From NCBI GenBank assembly GCA_032358165.1, contig JAALGY010000001.1:372001-436000 (forward strand): a DNA stretch of 64,000 nucleotides. Reading direction: 5' to 3'. The translations under genes and the position numbers were made by a program. This stretch comes from Diplosphaera chodatii (lineage: Eukaryota > Chlorophyta > Trebouxiophyceae > Prasiolales > Stichococcaceae). The notes below the pieces were generated by a model. It was given only the letters and a program-made list of their open reading frames with translations. It was not told the origin of the DNA and did no database searches. Position 1 is the stretch's first letter, and each line of letters opens with the position of its first letter. Below, piece after piece: positions 35,362-48,300 of the stretch.

Positions 35362-38300
35362 TCAGCTGGGCGGTGCGGGCCCTGACTGCACGAGCACCGG
35401 CATGCGGACGCTGACAACTTCGCCGCCGCCGCCGCCGCCCAACGTGCCGCCAGTGCCGCGACCCTCTGCCCCCGGTGCCCCTGCGCCGCTGAGCCCGTCT
35501 GCTGCGTTGCCACGTGCAGCGCCGCCGTCGGCGCCCAGCAGCACGCCGAAGTTGATGGACGCGCGCTCCCGCCGGAAGGAGGCCAGCGTCAGCAGCGGCT
35601 CGGGCCCCGAGCGCTCCCCCGTGATGGGGTCGCCGCACACCACCTCGCACCGTGCGCAGGGGCCTGCATGCATACGCTTGTAGTGTGGTAAGGAAGACCA
35701 AAAGTAGGGTGCACCGGCTAATGTCTGTATCAGTGTTGGCATCGTCCAACAGCTGCAATGCATCTCACCACACTCGCGGGTGCACGCTGCGCTGTCACTT
35801 GGCAGCAAGCAGCCAGCCACGCACCCGTCACATTGAAGGCTGTCCCGCCGATCCGAACTGACTGCCAGGCGTCCTCCGCAAATGCCGGCGGCCCGTCGAC
35901 CAGCAGGTTTGGCCTGAAGCGCGCCACATCTGCCGGGCTGGCCGCAGCCGGCTGGGCCGCTGACTCTGCTGCTGCTGCTGCATGCTGCACGACAACTGGC
36001 CCGGCGCCCACAGGCGGCAGCCGGCGCCGCAGCTCCGTCAGGCTCGCCGCATTCACCAGCAGCAGCTGTCCCTCGTTTGCAAAGCCTGCACCTCACATCG
36101 ATGCTTCACCCAGGTGCCGTCTGCGTGGTCTGGGCTTGAGCGTCCGATGTATCTGGAGGACCTCTCGGAGATGTCCTAGTCATGCTTCTTTAAGTGTGAC
36201 CCAGAGCACAGCGGCCATCGCACCCCTGTGAACGTCAAGCTGACGTGTGCACCTCACATTCATAGTGATTCCAACACTAGCAGACAGGACTTTCCTTGCT
36301 CTTCCTCCATCGTCACAATGAGCACGACAGCAGCCACGGAGCACCACAGCAGGTGCAGGGCGCACCGATGGACGCCCGCGCTGCATCGGGCGCCGAGTCC
36401 TGGCTGTGGCGGCTCCGCGCGTGGAAGGCCGAGCGCGCCCCCGCCTGCTGCCTCACCAGGCTGCAGCGGGTGCCGACCGCCTCGGAGAACCAGGCGGACA
36501 CCGCGTCTGCGGACGACCTGGGTGCAGACGCGCCGGCTGGGGAGGCGCCGCCAGCAGCATCCGCCACAGGGCTGCTGGGCTGCTGGCTCGCTGGATTGGC
36601 TAGGACAGCCTGCACCAACCACATATCAAATGATGGTCACCTCTGCAGCCAAAGTATGCCCAATGCAGTCACAAGCGCTGAAAATTATAGAAGGGTGAGG
36701 CGGCGCTTGCCCAATGCTTGCTCAGTCACCGTTGAACAGCAGGCCGTTCATTGCCCTCTGCAGCTCACCGCACAGCCGGGGACCAGGTCGCCGCAGACGC
36801 GCACGCTGACGGTGGGCTGCTGCTTGGCTTCCTGCTGCCCGGCGTCGCCGGCGCCGCCTGGCGCTGCAAGGCTGATGCGAAGGGGCGCCGCCATGTGCGG
36901 GGACGTCACCTCCATGTACCCTGCAGCAGTTGAGGTGCGATGCTGCTTGGTGCCATGCTGCCGAGTGTGTAGGGTTTCAGCATGTTTACAACACGGGATG
37001 CATGCAGCCCTCCTGCCGACACTATCACACCTTCGGGACCCCAATCGGTCTCTGAACAATCTAGCCGGTACCCACCAGCTTCCAAATCGATGCGGGGCTG
37101 GATGGTGGCCAGCCGAGGGTGGCGCCCCCGGCGCAGGGCCCCGCCATTGGGGTTCACCAGCGCCCACTCCCTGTCCAGCGCCAGCCCATTGGGGCCCAGC
37201 GGCCAGGACTGCGCCGCGATGGGGGCCGCCGACTTGATCGGATACACCCACAGCCCCGTGAGGCGGCCCTCTCTGTCACTGGATTGTCCTGTTGCTGGTG
37301 ATGCTGCGCTTCCTACCAAGGCTGGCTGCGGCAATGCTGCAGGGGCAATAGCTGTGCCGGTGCTGCTGCTAGCAGCTGGGCTGCACGGCGAGCACAGCTC
37401 GAGGCTGCTGCTGGCCTCTGGGCGGATGCATGGCCGGGGCGTCAGCTCAGGTGGCGTGCCTGCAGCATGACACGTCACAGCCAGTCAGACGGCCTTGGCA
37501 AGCTCTCCGATGGAATGCATTGCTGCAGCAGCAGCAGCAGCGGCGGCGGCGGCGGCGGCGGCGGCAAGACAGCAGGAATGTGCAGTGGACCCTACCTGGT
37601 GGCTGCGGCGGCAACACCGGCGGCGGCACCGGCTGCTGGGCAGAGGCGTGGGGCAGCTGCGGCAGCGCTGGCGGCATGGGCAGCGGCAGCGGCACCGGCG
37701 GCTGCTGCTGCTGAGGCCGCTGCTGCGGTGACTGGTCGTCGGCACTTGGGCTGTCGTCCAGTCGCTTGACCGGCGATGCCGCTGCTGCTGCTGCAGGGTT
37801 TTGCTGCAGGGTGGCTGCCGCCGGTGACTCCGCCTTGTCTGCTGCAGGGAAGCCGCCGCCCTCCACGAAGAAGTCCCGCACCAGCGACAGCACCGCCTCA
37901 GCGTCGCCCATGTCCGACATGTAGCCGTAGCTGACGCGCACCGCCCCTGTTGGCCGCCCATCTGCGGGGTGAAGACAGGCCTGCATCTGATGCTACAGTG
38001 CAGGTAACATATGATCCACTGGCGAGGTTTGATAGGACGACACTGCGGCACTGTCTTTGACAGAAACTGTGGGCTGGCGGTGCAATTGCTTGTGCAATGA
38101 GTGTGTTCCGCCAAGCGCACAGCAGGCGACGCACCGATGAGGTCGCGGGCGTCCCAGCACACGTGGCCGGCGTCCTCATAGTGCGAGCGCACTTCCTCGG
38201 GGCTCAGGCCCAGCGCCGCCGCGGTGGCGCCCGGGTTGCAGAAGGCGCCGGTGCGCAGCCGGATGCGGCGCAGCCCCGCCAGCCGCTCGACCTCCCTGCA

Positions 38301-41300
38301 GCACGATCGCGTCATGAGGGTCATACACAGCGTTTAAACCCTCTCGAAAGGGAAGCGTCACTGCTCTGGGATCAAGCCGAGCAAGCAAACTGATCGTGTC
38401 GATCGCAATATTCTGATGGAACACATGGTGCAGACAAGAGGGGTTCGTTCCCACATGGCAGCAAAGGCAACAACAGCGTCAGTCTCGGTCGCTGCTGCTT
38501 GGTAGCGGTGCAACGGCATGCTGCGCCCACAGCATGCCCACAGCACATTGTCAACGTACCTGTACCCCACCCAGGAGCCATCGGCACGCCGGAGGTTGAA
38601 GGCGACGGTCGGGCCCTGGTCCGCGATGCCATAGCCCGCCGCCTGCTCGCTGCCAGCGCCGTCGCTGCTGTGCCTCTCACGGCCGCCGCCGTTCCCGCCG
38701 CCGCCGCCGCCGCTGACGAGGTTGCCGGCGCTGCTTGCCGCCAGGCTGCTGAGGCTGGTGGTCGCCAGCGTGCTGCCGAGGCTGAAGGTGCCCACGGTTG
38801 AGGAGGCGCTGGTCCTGCGGCTGTCGCCATTGCTGCCGCCGCCAGTCTGGGCATGCGCGACGCTCGCAAACCGGTCCGCGGGTGACACGGAAGCACCTGC
38901 AGGTGCAATCACTTGCCCTGTGAGCTGTGCTGCCAGGCAGAGAGGGCTGTGGCTGCCCTTTTGACTCACCACAGTTGTTGTTGTTGCAATGTCCTCCGGA
39001 AGGAGGAACTGGCGCTATAGGGTGCACGTCGCCCCCAGGGGTCCCGTGCGGCGAGCAGGTATGCACGTTTCTGCCAGGCATGGCAAACCTGCAGGCGGCG
39101 GGGACAGCGCCGCAGCAGCTACCCCGGCGCCAGTGTACACCTCCGCAACCGGCCGCCCATTGAAGTGCTGCAGGCTGAGCAGCTGCTGCACTGTGTGCCT
39201 GCACCAGATGGCGCAGATTATATAATGGCAACGCCAGTTACAGACCAGGCACACCAAATGCTACCTACCATGCCGGCTCAGGAAGGTTGCTTGATGACAG
39301 GCGGGTGATTGTCCGCATGAGAGCGGGGAGCGGTGAGGCCGGATCACTCTGCAGGGCAGTACCTTGCCAGCAGACTTGCCCAGGCGTCCACGGCAGGGAA
39401 GCCGCCGGCGCGGCGGATGACTGCGTAGCCGTGGCGCAGAGCCGCGATGCCCAGGAAGTGAGCGGTGCCATCCTCCAGCCCGGCCGCGCCCTCCCTTCGC
39501 CTGCACAACACGCAGACGGGGCCTAGCACCGGTGGACGGACTCTTGCTGGCATTGTACTTGACAGGGCTCTGCATCAGCCTCGAGGTGATGCCTTGAGTG
39601 GGTTTGATTCGCATACATTCTGGGAGTCTTCAGCACCTGAAGAAGTCGGCGTTGGAGACGGACACCTCCACCGTGCCGCCGCCGAAGAAGCGCTTGCGGA
39701 GCACCTGCACCGCGTCGCGCCTCACCAGCAGGGCGCCCAGGCCGGTCGGGTACCCAAAGATCTTGTAGTATGACAGCGCCTGCAAGCAGCACAGCAAGAT
39801 GTGACGCTGCTGTGCAGAGGAGCCAGCAGGCAGCAAAGGCATGCCCATCAACCGAGTACTAGCCAGGGTGTATCTAACAGGCAAACCCTGTGCAGGCAAT
39901 GTATGGGGTTGATTGTAGGATGGCATGTGCACGTGCATCTGGAGGTATAGACGGTGTCGGACGGTCACATGTGCACCTGGCTGGTGATCCACAGGCAGCG
40001 GCACACGGGCCAGTACTCTCACACGTTCATGGCCTGAGCGACAAGCAAGGGCGCCCACAAGGCGCACACCACAAAGTCGACGGGGTGGGCGTCCAGGTCG
40101 GGCGGGTGGCTGCCGCACGCCTTGGCCGCATCCAGGACCACCAGCCACCGGCCCCTGGCGTCGCCGCCTGCCGGCTCGGCCCCGCTGCTGCTGCTGCTGG
40201 GTCGGCGCTGCGACGCGGGCGACCTCTGGCTGTCGTCAGCATCGCCTGGCTGCTCGGCTTCGAGCGCCGCTGCGCAGCTATCTCCCCGAGCAATTGCCGT
40301 CGCCAGGTTCAGATCATAGCGAGCGCCGCTGAAGTTGCTCTCCGCCGGGAAAGCAAACAGGTGCAGCGTCTGCGCAGCAGCTGTGGGGGCTGCCGGGTAG
40401 CTTGCACCAGGCCCGTCTGGCAAGCCGTCCGGCAGGCTGTTTGACGGCGGGGTGTCGCTGCTGCCGCCATTATGGCCGTTTCCAATGCCGCCGCTGCTGT
40501 TCCCAATGCTTCCTCTGCCGCTGCTGGTGCTGCTGAGAGCCCCGGAGCCGCTGCTGCTGGCATCTGATGTTGCACGGCTGCGGCTGCGGCTGCGGCTGCG
40601 CTGGCTGGAGGCGTCAGACGACTGCCGCCGCATGCGTTCGCCGCTGGGGTGCAGGTGCCAGCTGCCTGCATACCACAGAGTTGCCCCTGCGTCATGGAGG
40701 CAGTTGAGCTACCCGCCCTTCTACTGGCTGGGCATCGAGGTGCGCGCAGGTCAGCAGAGGCAGCCGCGCCGCATGTCGTCTGGCTGACCAGCAGTTCCCA
40801 GTAGGGTAACCCTCCGGATGCATGTACATGACATCTTTTTGCACCTTCGGCGTCGCAGGTTGGCACCACGGCCTGGGCCGCAGCGCCAGCCGCCAGTGCC
40901 TCCTCGCGCATGCCCACCACGCTGTTGTGGTTGTCCAGCGTGTATGCAAAGACGCTGTCAGGCGACCATGGGAAGGCCTCCGCGACCAGCTTGAGCGCAC
41001 CTGCACAGCAGACCACCTCGATTCGTGACACCGAAGCAGGCTGGGGTGCATGACTTTTCCAGGAGCATGCCGCAGGGGACACGTCATATCTATGACCGGG
41101 TGACAAAACCTGTGAGGGAGCAGAGGACTGCCTGGCCAGCTGGACAGCGCCTGCACCTGTGGCCCCGGAGGTGAACACGCAGTCATAGTCCGCAGGCGAC
41201 ACGTTGCACATGGCCAGCGTCTCGTTGCGGGCGCGCTCAATGAGGACGTCGCTGCCGGCAGGTCCGCCCCCGCCGGCGTCGGTGTGCGGGTTGCCATATG

Positions 41301-41598
41301 CATGGCTGGTCATATCCTGCGCATGCAGCATGCATGCAGCTGTCAGCGGAAACACTTACAACATCTTCTCTGATGTGGCCCCTTGTACATCCACGACTCT
41401 TCCCATGTGCACATGATTGGTGCATGCCAACTGGAAGCGCCTCACTGGTTTGCTTCCATGGCGAGCAAGCCGCTTTGTCACCTTGAACACATGCTCAAGC
41501 TGCTTCTCGGATGGCAGCGTGGCGCCAGCGTGGTCCACGTACACCTCTTCCCCCAGGCGCTTGAACTCCTCTGCCCGCAAGTGAGCCAATGCCGCCAT
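35362..41598 (-). CDS. MOCOS: Molybdenum cofactor sulfurase
   Basis: This PLP enzyme (plant ABA3) takes sulfur from cysteine and adds it to Moco, activating xanthine dehydrogenase and aldehyde oxidase. Fifteen exons chain in phase: 41482-41598, 41157-41316, 40845-41000, 40070-40665, 39637-39779, 39363-39500, 39089-39198, 38560-38896, 38135-38295, 37596-37961, 37076-37459, 36769-36920, 36366-36609, 35825-36085 and 35362-35663, about 1208 residues. The NifS-like half has VYVDHAGATLPSEKQL, AYGNPHTDA, DYDCVFTSGATGALKLVAEA, the PLP lysine in YYKIFGYPTGLGALLVRR (Lys349) and the sulfur-carrier cysteine in RTGAFCNPGATAAAL (Cys605). The MOSC half has LWVYPIKSAAP, LDREWALV, AVSAWFSEAVGTRCSLVR, FANEGQLLLVN, FRPNLLV and GPCARCEVVCGDPITGE. 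Typical members are near 820 residues; the excess is Ser/Gly-, Pro/Gln- and Ala-rich inserts in exons 4, 8, 10 and 11. An ATG at 41598 is used because the open frame upstream begins only with GTG. Confidence 0.95.
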
Positions 41599-42392
41599 AA
41601 TGTTACAGCTCAGCAGGTGCACGGTCAGCTTTGCCTAGCAACAAAAGCAACGCGACTATTGCAGCTATGCATCCAGCCTCGTGACTTTCTCCTGCATAGT
41701 CCTAGTCGGTAAGGCGCTGGTTTTCGTGCAACAAAATGCTCACTCCCTGACCTGATTCTTATGGTACTACCCAAACTCACTGCGATATCGCAGCAGCAGC
41801 GGGGGCGGTGTCCCGTTACTCAGGTTGATGTTCAGCTTCGGTTTGTAAGCGATTCGAAACAAAAGATGTGTCCAACAGAAAGATGATTTGCTCATCACTC
41901 CTGCCTAGACGCTGTCGAGCTGGAGCTCCAAACCCTGCTGCTCATGGTGATTTGTATGAATTTCCTTACCTTGGGTACCGCACTCAGTAAATCTACCTCG
42001 GCGAGTCGGCTCACTAGCTAATGGAAGCAGTTGCGTACGTAAGGTCGTAGGACGTCGCATGCCTAAGGAACGACCCATGTGACTTGCAGATTGGCGTAGC
42101 ACAGGTTGTTCTGAATCGTGACCTCATGTATGCAGCCTGCAGCTCCAGGATTCGACTATGGGATAGCACTGCACGGACGGGGTGTTCCTTTGCAGATATG
42201 AAGAGGCGGATGCCCTAGACCAATCCTCTGACACGAATGTAACGTAGCTGCCCGCATCGGACCGACCAGAACAGCACCTACCAGCCGTGGCTGCTACACG
42301 GTCCTTCCATCAGCGATAGGGACATAACGCTTTGCTGAACGCCTTGCTCACGGACTGGTCACTTCAATTCAAGGCTGCTGTCCAACAACAGC
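41599..42392. promoter_or_regulatory. Divergent intergenic region (MOCOS / SOS1-like)
   Basis: About 790 bases, poorer in GC than the exons, lie between two divergent start codons and should carry both promoters. I see no TATA box or repeat of note. A tRNA A-box-like string at 41694-41720 has no matching T-arm. Confidence 0.45.
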
Positions 42393-45300
42393 ATGTCAGC
42401 CATGAACCTCGGGGCGCTGGGGCGTCGTCTGCTGGCCGAAGCGACGGAGGCGTCGACGGAAAACGCGACCGCTGTGGCCTTCTGCGATGCGGAGCACCCG
42501 ACGCTTGCGCACCGCATCAACAACCCAGGTGCGCCATGTGCTTGTTGCATCAGCGTTAATGCAAACGTCGCACGGCTGTCGCATCACCTGTTGCCGGATT
42601 TCCTGCCGAGGCTTATCGCGCTGCACAGTCACATGTGCTCCATAGATTAGCTATGGCGGCAGCTGAAGACCTATGCTGTCCGCACTGTGCACATGTACGA
42701 CCTGGATGCTATATAACTGCTGCAGGGGTGCCATTTCATTGACTTGGTTACATGCAGCAGAACTGACAGCGTCTGCCACCTGCAGACGACTACAACTGGT
42801 GTGCGGTGCCGCACCGGCCGTGGGACACGCTGCTCTTTGCCGGCATGGCGGTTGTGGTGGCGTGCCTGTCGCAGGGCCCCTACTCCTCGCTGATCGTCCT
42901 CGTCGCCGGTGAGCCTACATACGTTGAGCTGGAAGAGCAGTCAATACTTGGAGCACGGGCTGCTGCATACTGCGGCATACAGAAATGGTGGCGCCCTCGC
43001 CACACTCGACAGTGCTGCACAATCTCAACTGCTGCAAATTGTACAAGGAGGGTGCAACGCTTCACCTGCGTTGACTACGCTCACCCTTGCTCAGGTGGTG
43101 CCCTGATGGGCTTCGTGTATCCATTCAACCTGAGGGAGATCGGGAATGGGGTTGCGCTGTGGCTGGGCATCGAGCCGTACGAGCTGTTCTTTTACATCTT
43201 CCTGCCGCCGCTGCTGCTGGACGCCGCACTCAAGATTGATTGGTACATCTTCAAGAAGGTAGGATCATGCAGACTGCTTACTTCTGATAGTGCTCATGCC
43301 AACACCAGCTGCTGTGCCCACACACCGTACACCCCCCCTGCGCAGCACTGTCAGCTTATAAATACCAATGCCCTGGCGCCTGCAGGTGGCGCTGAACGTC
43401 GTGACCCTGGCGTTTTTGGTGGTGGCTTCCACCTGCGCCATGCTCATCCCCGTCATGCTGTACATCTTCTGGCTCAAGCCCAGCGGCTGGCAGTGGTACG
43501 ATGCGGCCCTGTTTGGCAGCATCATCGCCTCCACGGATGCCGTGGCCATCGTCGCTGTACTCAAGAAGAGTGCGTGCCGCCACTCCTTAACAGCCGTGCT
43601 TCGGCCCTGACGACTGCTGGCGGGGCCTCACATTCCACATGTGCAATGCACCATCAATTCATAATGGTAGGCACATCAAATTCAATGTGGGCCAACCTTT
43701 GCAGGTGGGGGGCCCGAGCGACTGCGCATCATCCTGGAGGGCGAGTCCCTGCTGAACGACGCGTCCTCCATCACCCTGTTCACCATCTTCATCGAATTCG
43801 TGATCGAGGCGGCAGAGGGGCACCCCACCACCGCCAGCGCCGGCTCCATCATCGGCACCATTGTCAAGAAGATGATCTGGCTGGCTGTCGGTGAGCTCAC
43901 GAAGGCGCCTGTACTCTGTCATTCCATGCTTTGTGTAGATGCCACTTCCTTGTTCACATCCACCAGTTCCTATGCTCGTGGTCCCCCAAGTCTTGCCAGT
44001 GCAAGTGACACAGCATGCCACCAGCAAGCATGGGCTGCGGCAGTGCGCTCGGCTGCTCGCCGGTGCAGCATTTGCTCTGATGGTCCTCACCATTCTGCCT
44101 CCAGGTGGCGGCCTCATCGGCTTCGCCTACGGCGTCGCCACGCGCTTCATCTTGCGCTTCCTGCAGCGCTTTGGCGCGACGGCCGAGCAGCAGATCGCGC
44201 TGACGCTGGCATGCGGGTACCTGAGCTTCTACACCGCCAACTCGCCCGCCAAAGTCTCAGGTTGGCCCCCAGAAGCACAAGGTTCTGGCGGCGTAGGGAC
44301 ACAAATTGCAACGAAGCTCAGCAACAGTGCTGGTGCTCTGTCGAATGCACCCACCACACAAACCGTACACTGCGCCCTTGTCACAAGTCATCTGCACCGT
44401 TGGCTCTTGACCCGGCAGCACTGAATGCATCCAGTTTTTACGTTTTGCATGCACGGATGTTATGCTGCCATGTTGCAGGTGTCGTGGCGGTGGCCGTGTA
44501 CGGGCTGTACGGGGCCGCAACCAGCAAGTTCGAGATCAGCGCCAAGCTGCAGGAAAGCGGCGCGTTTGAGGACTTCTGGGACACCTTTGCCTTTGTGGCC
44601 AACGGCATCGTGTTCTTCTTTGCTGGCGCCTCCTCCATGAACTTCGTCATCAGGTGATGGCACCGTGTCACCTCAGGGCTGCTGCTTCCTGTGTATGTCC
44701 ATGTTGCACAGCCTTTCACAGTCAGTAGGCATCCACAATGGCGCCTGCTGACACACCAGCACCTCCAGTCTCATGTCCAGCCAGACGATGTGCGCCAATA
44801 ATCCACCCACACCATGCCTGCCCCCAGCAGGTCCACGCTCGGTCTGCTTTGCTGTGGTAGCTCCTCGTACACAACATGCGCACTGACTGCCATGCCGCCT
44901 TCCATACCCAGGTCTGCGAGCAGCCTCAGCACCGTGGATCAGCAGGAGCTCTTCGGCAGCCTGTGGCGCGCGCCGCTCGTGTGGCTGATGCTCAATGTGC
45001 TGCGCTTCGTCCTCATCGTGGCCTTCAGGTATGTACCTGAAGGCAGTGGCCAAGTGCTGTTCCAGCTGCGAGCCGGGCACAGCACATGCAACAGCGAGCT
45101 GTAACCGTCTCACATGCTAGGCACTGGGCATGCAAACTCCCAGTGGTTGGCTGGCTGCCTGGCTGGCTGTTCTCTGGTCTCGCATGCCTGGTGTGCATGG
45201 CATCTCACTATCTTCGCTAATTTACTGCTCCTCGTTTCATAATGCTCAAAGGGTGGCATGTATCTGCTGATGCAGCACTGTCCATTATGTAAACACACTC

Positions 45301-48300
45301 AGTGTTGCTAGCTTCGGTCTGAGATGTTGCTGCCCAGCTGCGTGCTACTCACACCCGCATCACAGCTGGGGTGCGCGACTGTGAGACTGTATGTGACCAT
45401 GCTCCACGCTGTGCTGCGCAGGCCACTATTCTGGGCGGGGCGTGCACCGTTGACACTGCGGGACTGCCTGTTCTGCGCGGCTTCCGGGCTGCGCGGCTCC
45501 ATCTCGCTCATCCTGGCCCAGGCGGTCGTTACCGAAGTGCCTGCTGCTGTAAACAGCACCGCGCTGGTGAGGGGCTTGCATGCTGTAGACGAATCGGTTG
45601 GCAGCCGTGTGCCTCCACCCCGTTGTACTGAGGTTCATCACTGCTGGTGCTATGTACATTGCAAATGAGTTGCTTGCCTCTCTCCCTTCTGCAGAAAGTC
45701 CAGTCGGAGGTGGTGCTGTTCACGGCGGTTTTCGTGCTGCTGACGCTGCTGGTCAACGCGCCGATGTTGCCAGTGGTGCTGCGCATGACCAAGTGCGCTG
45801 ATTTCTGCCTTCCTTAGTTTCGTCATGTTGCTATTGCTTTGCTTGCAGCTTTGGCTTCTTACATGCCCAACGAGCCTGCGTGCATAGCCTGCAGCAGTCT
45901 TATGGCACATCTTGTACGTTGAACCTGTGGTCATGTTCTGCCAGTGGCTGATGCACCAAGATCTCGAGCCACAACAGCGCCACAACAGCGTAGGTCTTGC
46001 TGCGCTCATGTGTGCTGACTGTCAAGGCTGCACACCATGTGCGCTGTGTGCCCACAGGCTGGATGCGGTGCCGGTGCAGCACCAGAAGATGCGGCGCAAA
46101 GCGTTGCGGCTGCTGCTGCGGCACACCGACGAGGCTATGGACGAGCTGCGGGATGACGATGATGAGATGCTGCGAGGTGATCCTCTCTGCTAACAAGGTT
46201 GAGCAATCTCTCATTGCAGGATGACCTCGACTGCTGTGTTGGCAGATGCGATGCATCCTGTTTTGATGATCTGGAAGACATCTGCACGACGGTACTGTGG
46301 TGGCTGCGTCAGCCTTGCTTCCTGCAAGGTTGATGATCGGACTCAAACCTGCAGTCCACGGCTGCTCTTCCTGTCCTGCTGGCAGGAACTACTGCCACAG
46401 GCTCAAGCTTCCTGCAGCTGTGGCCCCTGACCTTTCCTGGGGTCATGCCTCCACAGGTGTGGACTGGGACGCCGTGAAGAAGTACGTGGACATGGGTCCC
46501 CGGCTGGAGGCATTTGTGAACCCGGCAGACGCGCGGCCGCTGGTCAAGCCCACCAGCGTGCCCGGCTGGCTTGCCGCCGCCTGCTGCTGCTGGAAGCGAC
46601 GCGACCACCGCGGCGGCCGCCGCACCACCTACCAGGTGCATACTCGCCTCAGGGCTGTGGTGCCCACATCAAGGCCTGGAGCAATGATCATCCGAGGAGG
46701 CGCTGCAACAGAATGACCACCCAGAATGTACAGCTTGCGCATCGTATAGGTAGGCAGATTCTCCAAGTTCAGATGGTGTTCAATGTGTTGCACATGTTAC
46801 CGATTCGCAGGAGTATTTGGACAGGAACACAGCTGTGGCGGATCTTGAGAAGGGCGGCGGCGGACGGCGCAGCAGCACAGGGGGCGGCGGCGGCGGCGGC
46901 GTCGGCAAAGATGGCGACATGTAAGCAGCTCCAGTGCGCTGGCAGCTTGTTGCCTGTTGTCTGCTGGCAGATGCCTGCCTCCCCCTGCAGAGCATGCTGC
47001 CACTTAGGTTCGGTAGGCATCGTGTGACACCGCGGCAGTGTCTCCTACCAGTTCCTGATGTTGGATCTGTAGCTGCATAGTGTGCTGCTGCAGGGACGGC
47101 AAGGGTGCCGAAGACTCGTCACCGGAGACCACCACCGACGACTCTGACCCACTGGACTGGACGGGCGATGGCAAGGGCGACGTGCAGGTGACATATATGT
47201 ACATCAGCTGCTGTATAGGGTGTGATACATATCTGGCATTGGCCTCCACCTGTTGGTGTGAGTGCAGTCAAAGTGCTGCAAGAGGCATCCCGGCAGGGCG
47301 CAGCATGTGCAGCAGTGAAGTCGTCATGGGGCTTGCAGGCGTTCGACACACTGGACGACGATGGGCGGCGGGAGATCCAGATGACGGACCTCAACGAGGA
47401 TTCGCTGGATGGGGAGCTGCCCTTCCTGCCGCGCGACACGCGGGACTCTGAGGACGGCGACGGGGAGCGCAGGCGGCGCTCCAGCGCGGGAGGGCTGCCG
47501 ACGCATGAGGCGCCCCCGCCCCGCGGCTTCCTTGGCAGAAGGCAAGGGGTCTTGGACGCTCTTGCTGCTTCCTGAGACACTTCCGCGAGCGCATCAAACT
47601 GCACCCAAGAGAACCGTCTGTTGGAGCCAAGGAAAGTGATGCAGAATGACTTTTGCATGCGTGAACCTCAATGGCCTGGTCGACACAGGTCGGTGGCACA
47701 GCAGCGGCTTGCACGTGGCAGCGTTTTTGCCGCGGGGCCGCCGCCAAAGCGCCTGGCGTCAATGTCGATGGGCTCTACGCTGTCGCGAAGCTTCTCGGCG
47801 GTGCCGGAGTCTGATGCTTCGGCAACATCTATCTCATCATTGATGCCCAACGTGAGCCTGTTGCCAACTTCATTGCCGCAGCCCAACCGCCATAGTGCAG
47901 CATCCATTGCCTGCCTGGGGTGCCAGCAACTGATTGGTCTATCACATCTGGTTGTTGAGCACAGTACAACTTCCAGTTGCCGCTTTCTAGTGTTTTACCG
48001 GCATACAACCGACTGTGTGTGAACAAAATGGCCAAATGCCCTGCTTGTGCAGCACCTCTGGCCAGCAAGCTAGATCAGTTCATGCTGTGTAGTTGTATCG
48101 TGTGCACAAACCTGATCCATTCCTACTGCAGGGTGTCCCGCCACCGGGTCGTGCGGCCTCTGTGCCGCCTCTCGCAACAGCCGCCTCCATCGGTGGCCCT
48201 GGGCAGCAGCTGCTGCAAACCGCGGCGACGTTGCAAGACTCCCAGGTCAGCCCCGAGCATCTGCCCGGGCTCTCACGGCTCACAACTGCCGATCAGTGAC

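Noticed and set aside
41694..41770. TAGTCCTAGTCGGTAAGGCGCTGG, like the 5' part of a tRNA (A box)
   Set aside because: No TTCRA T-loop or acceptor pairing is found within the next 80 bases.
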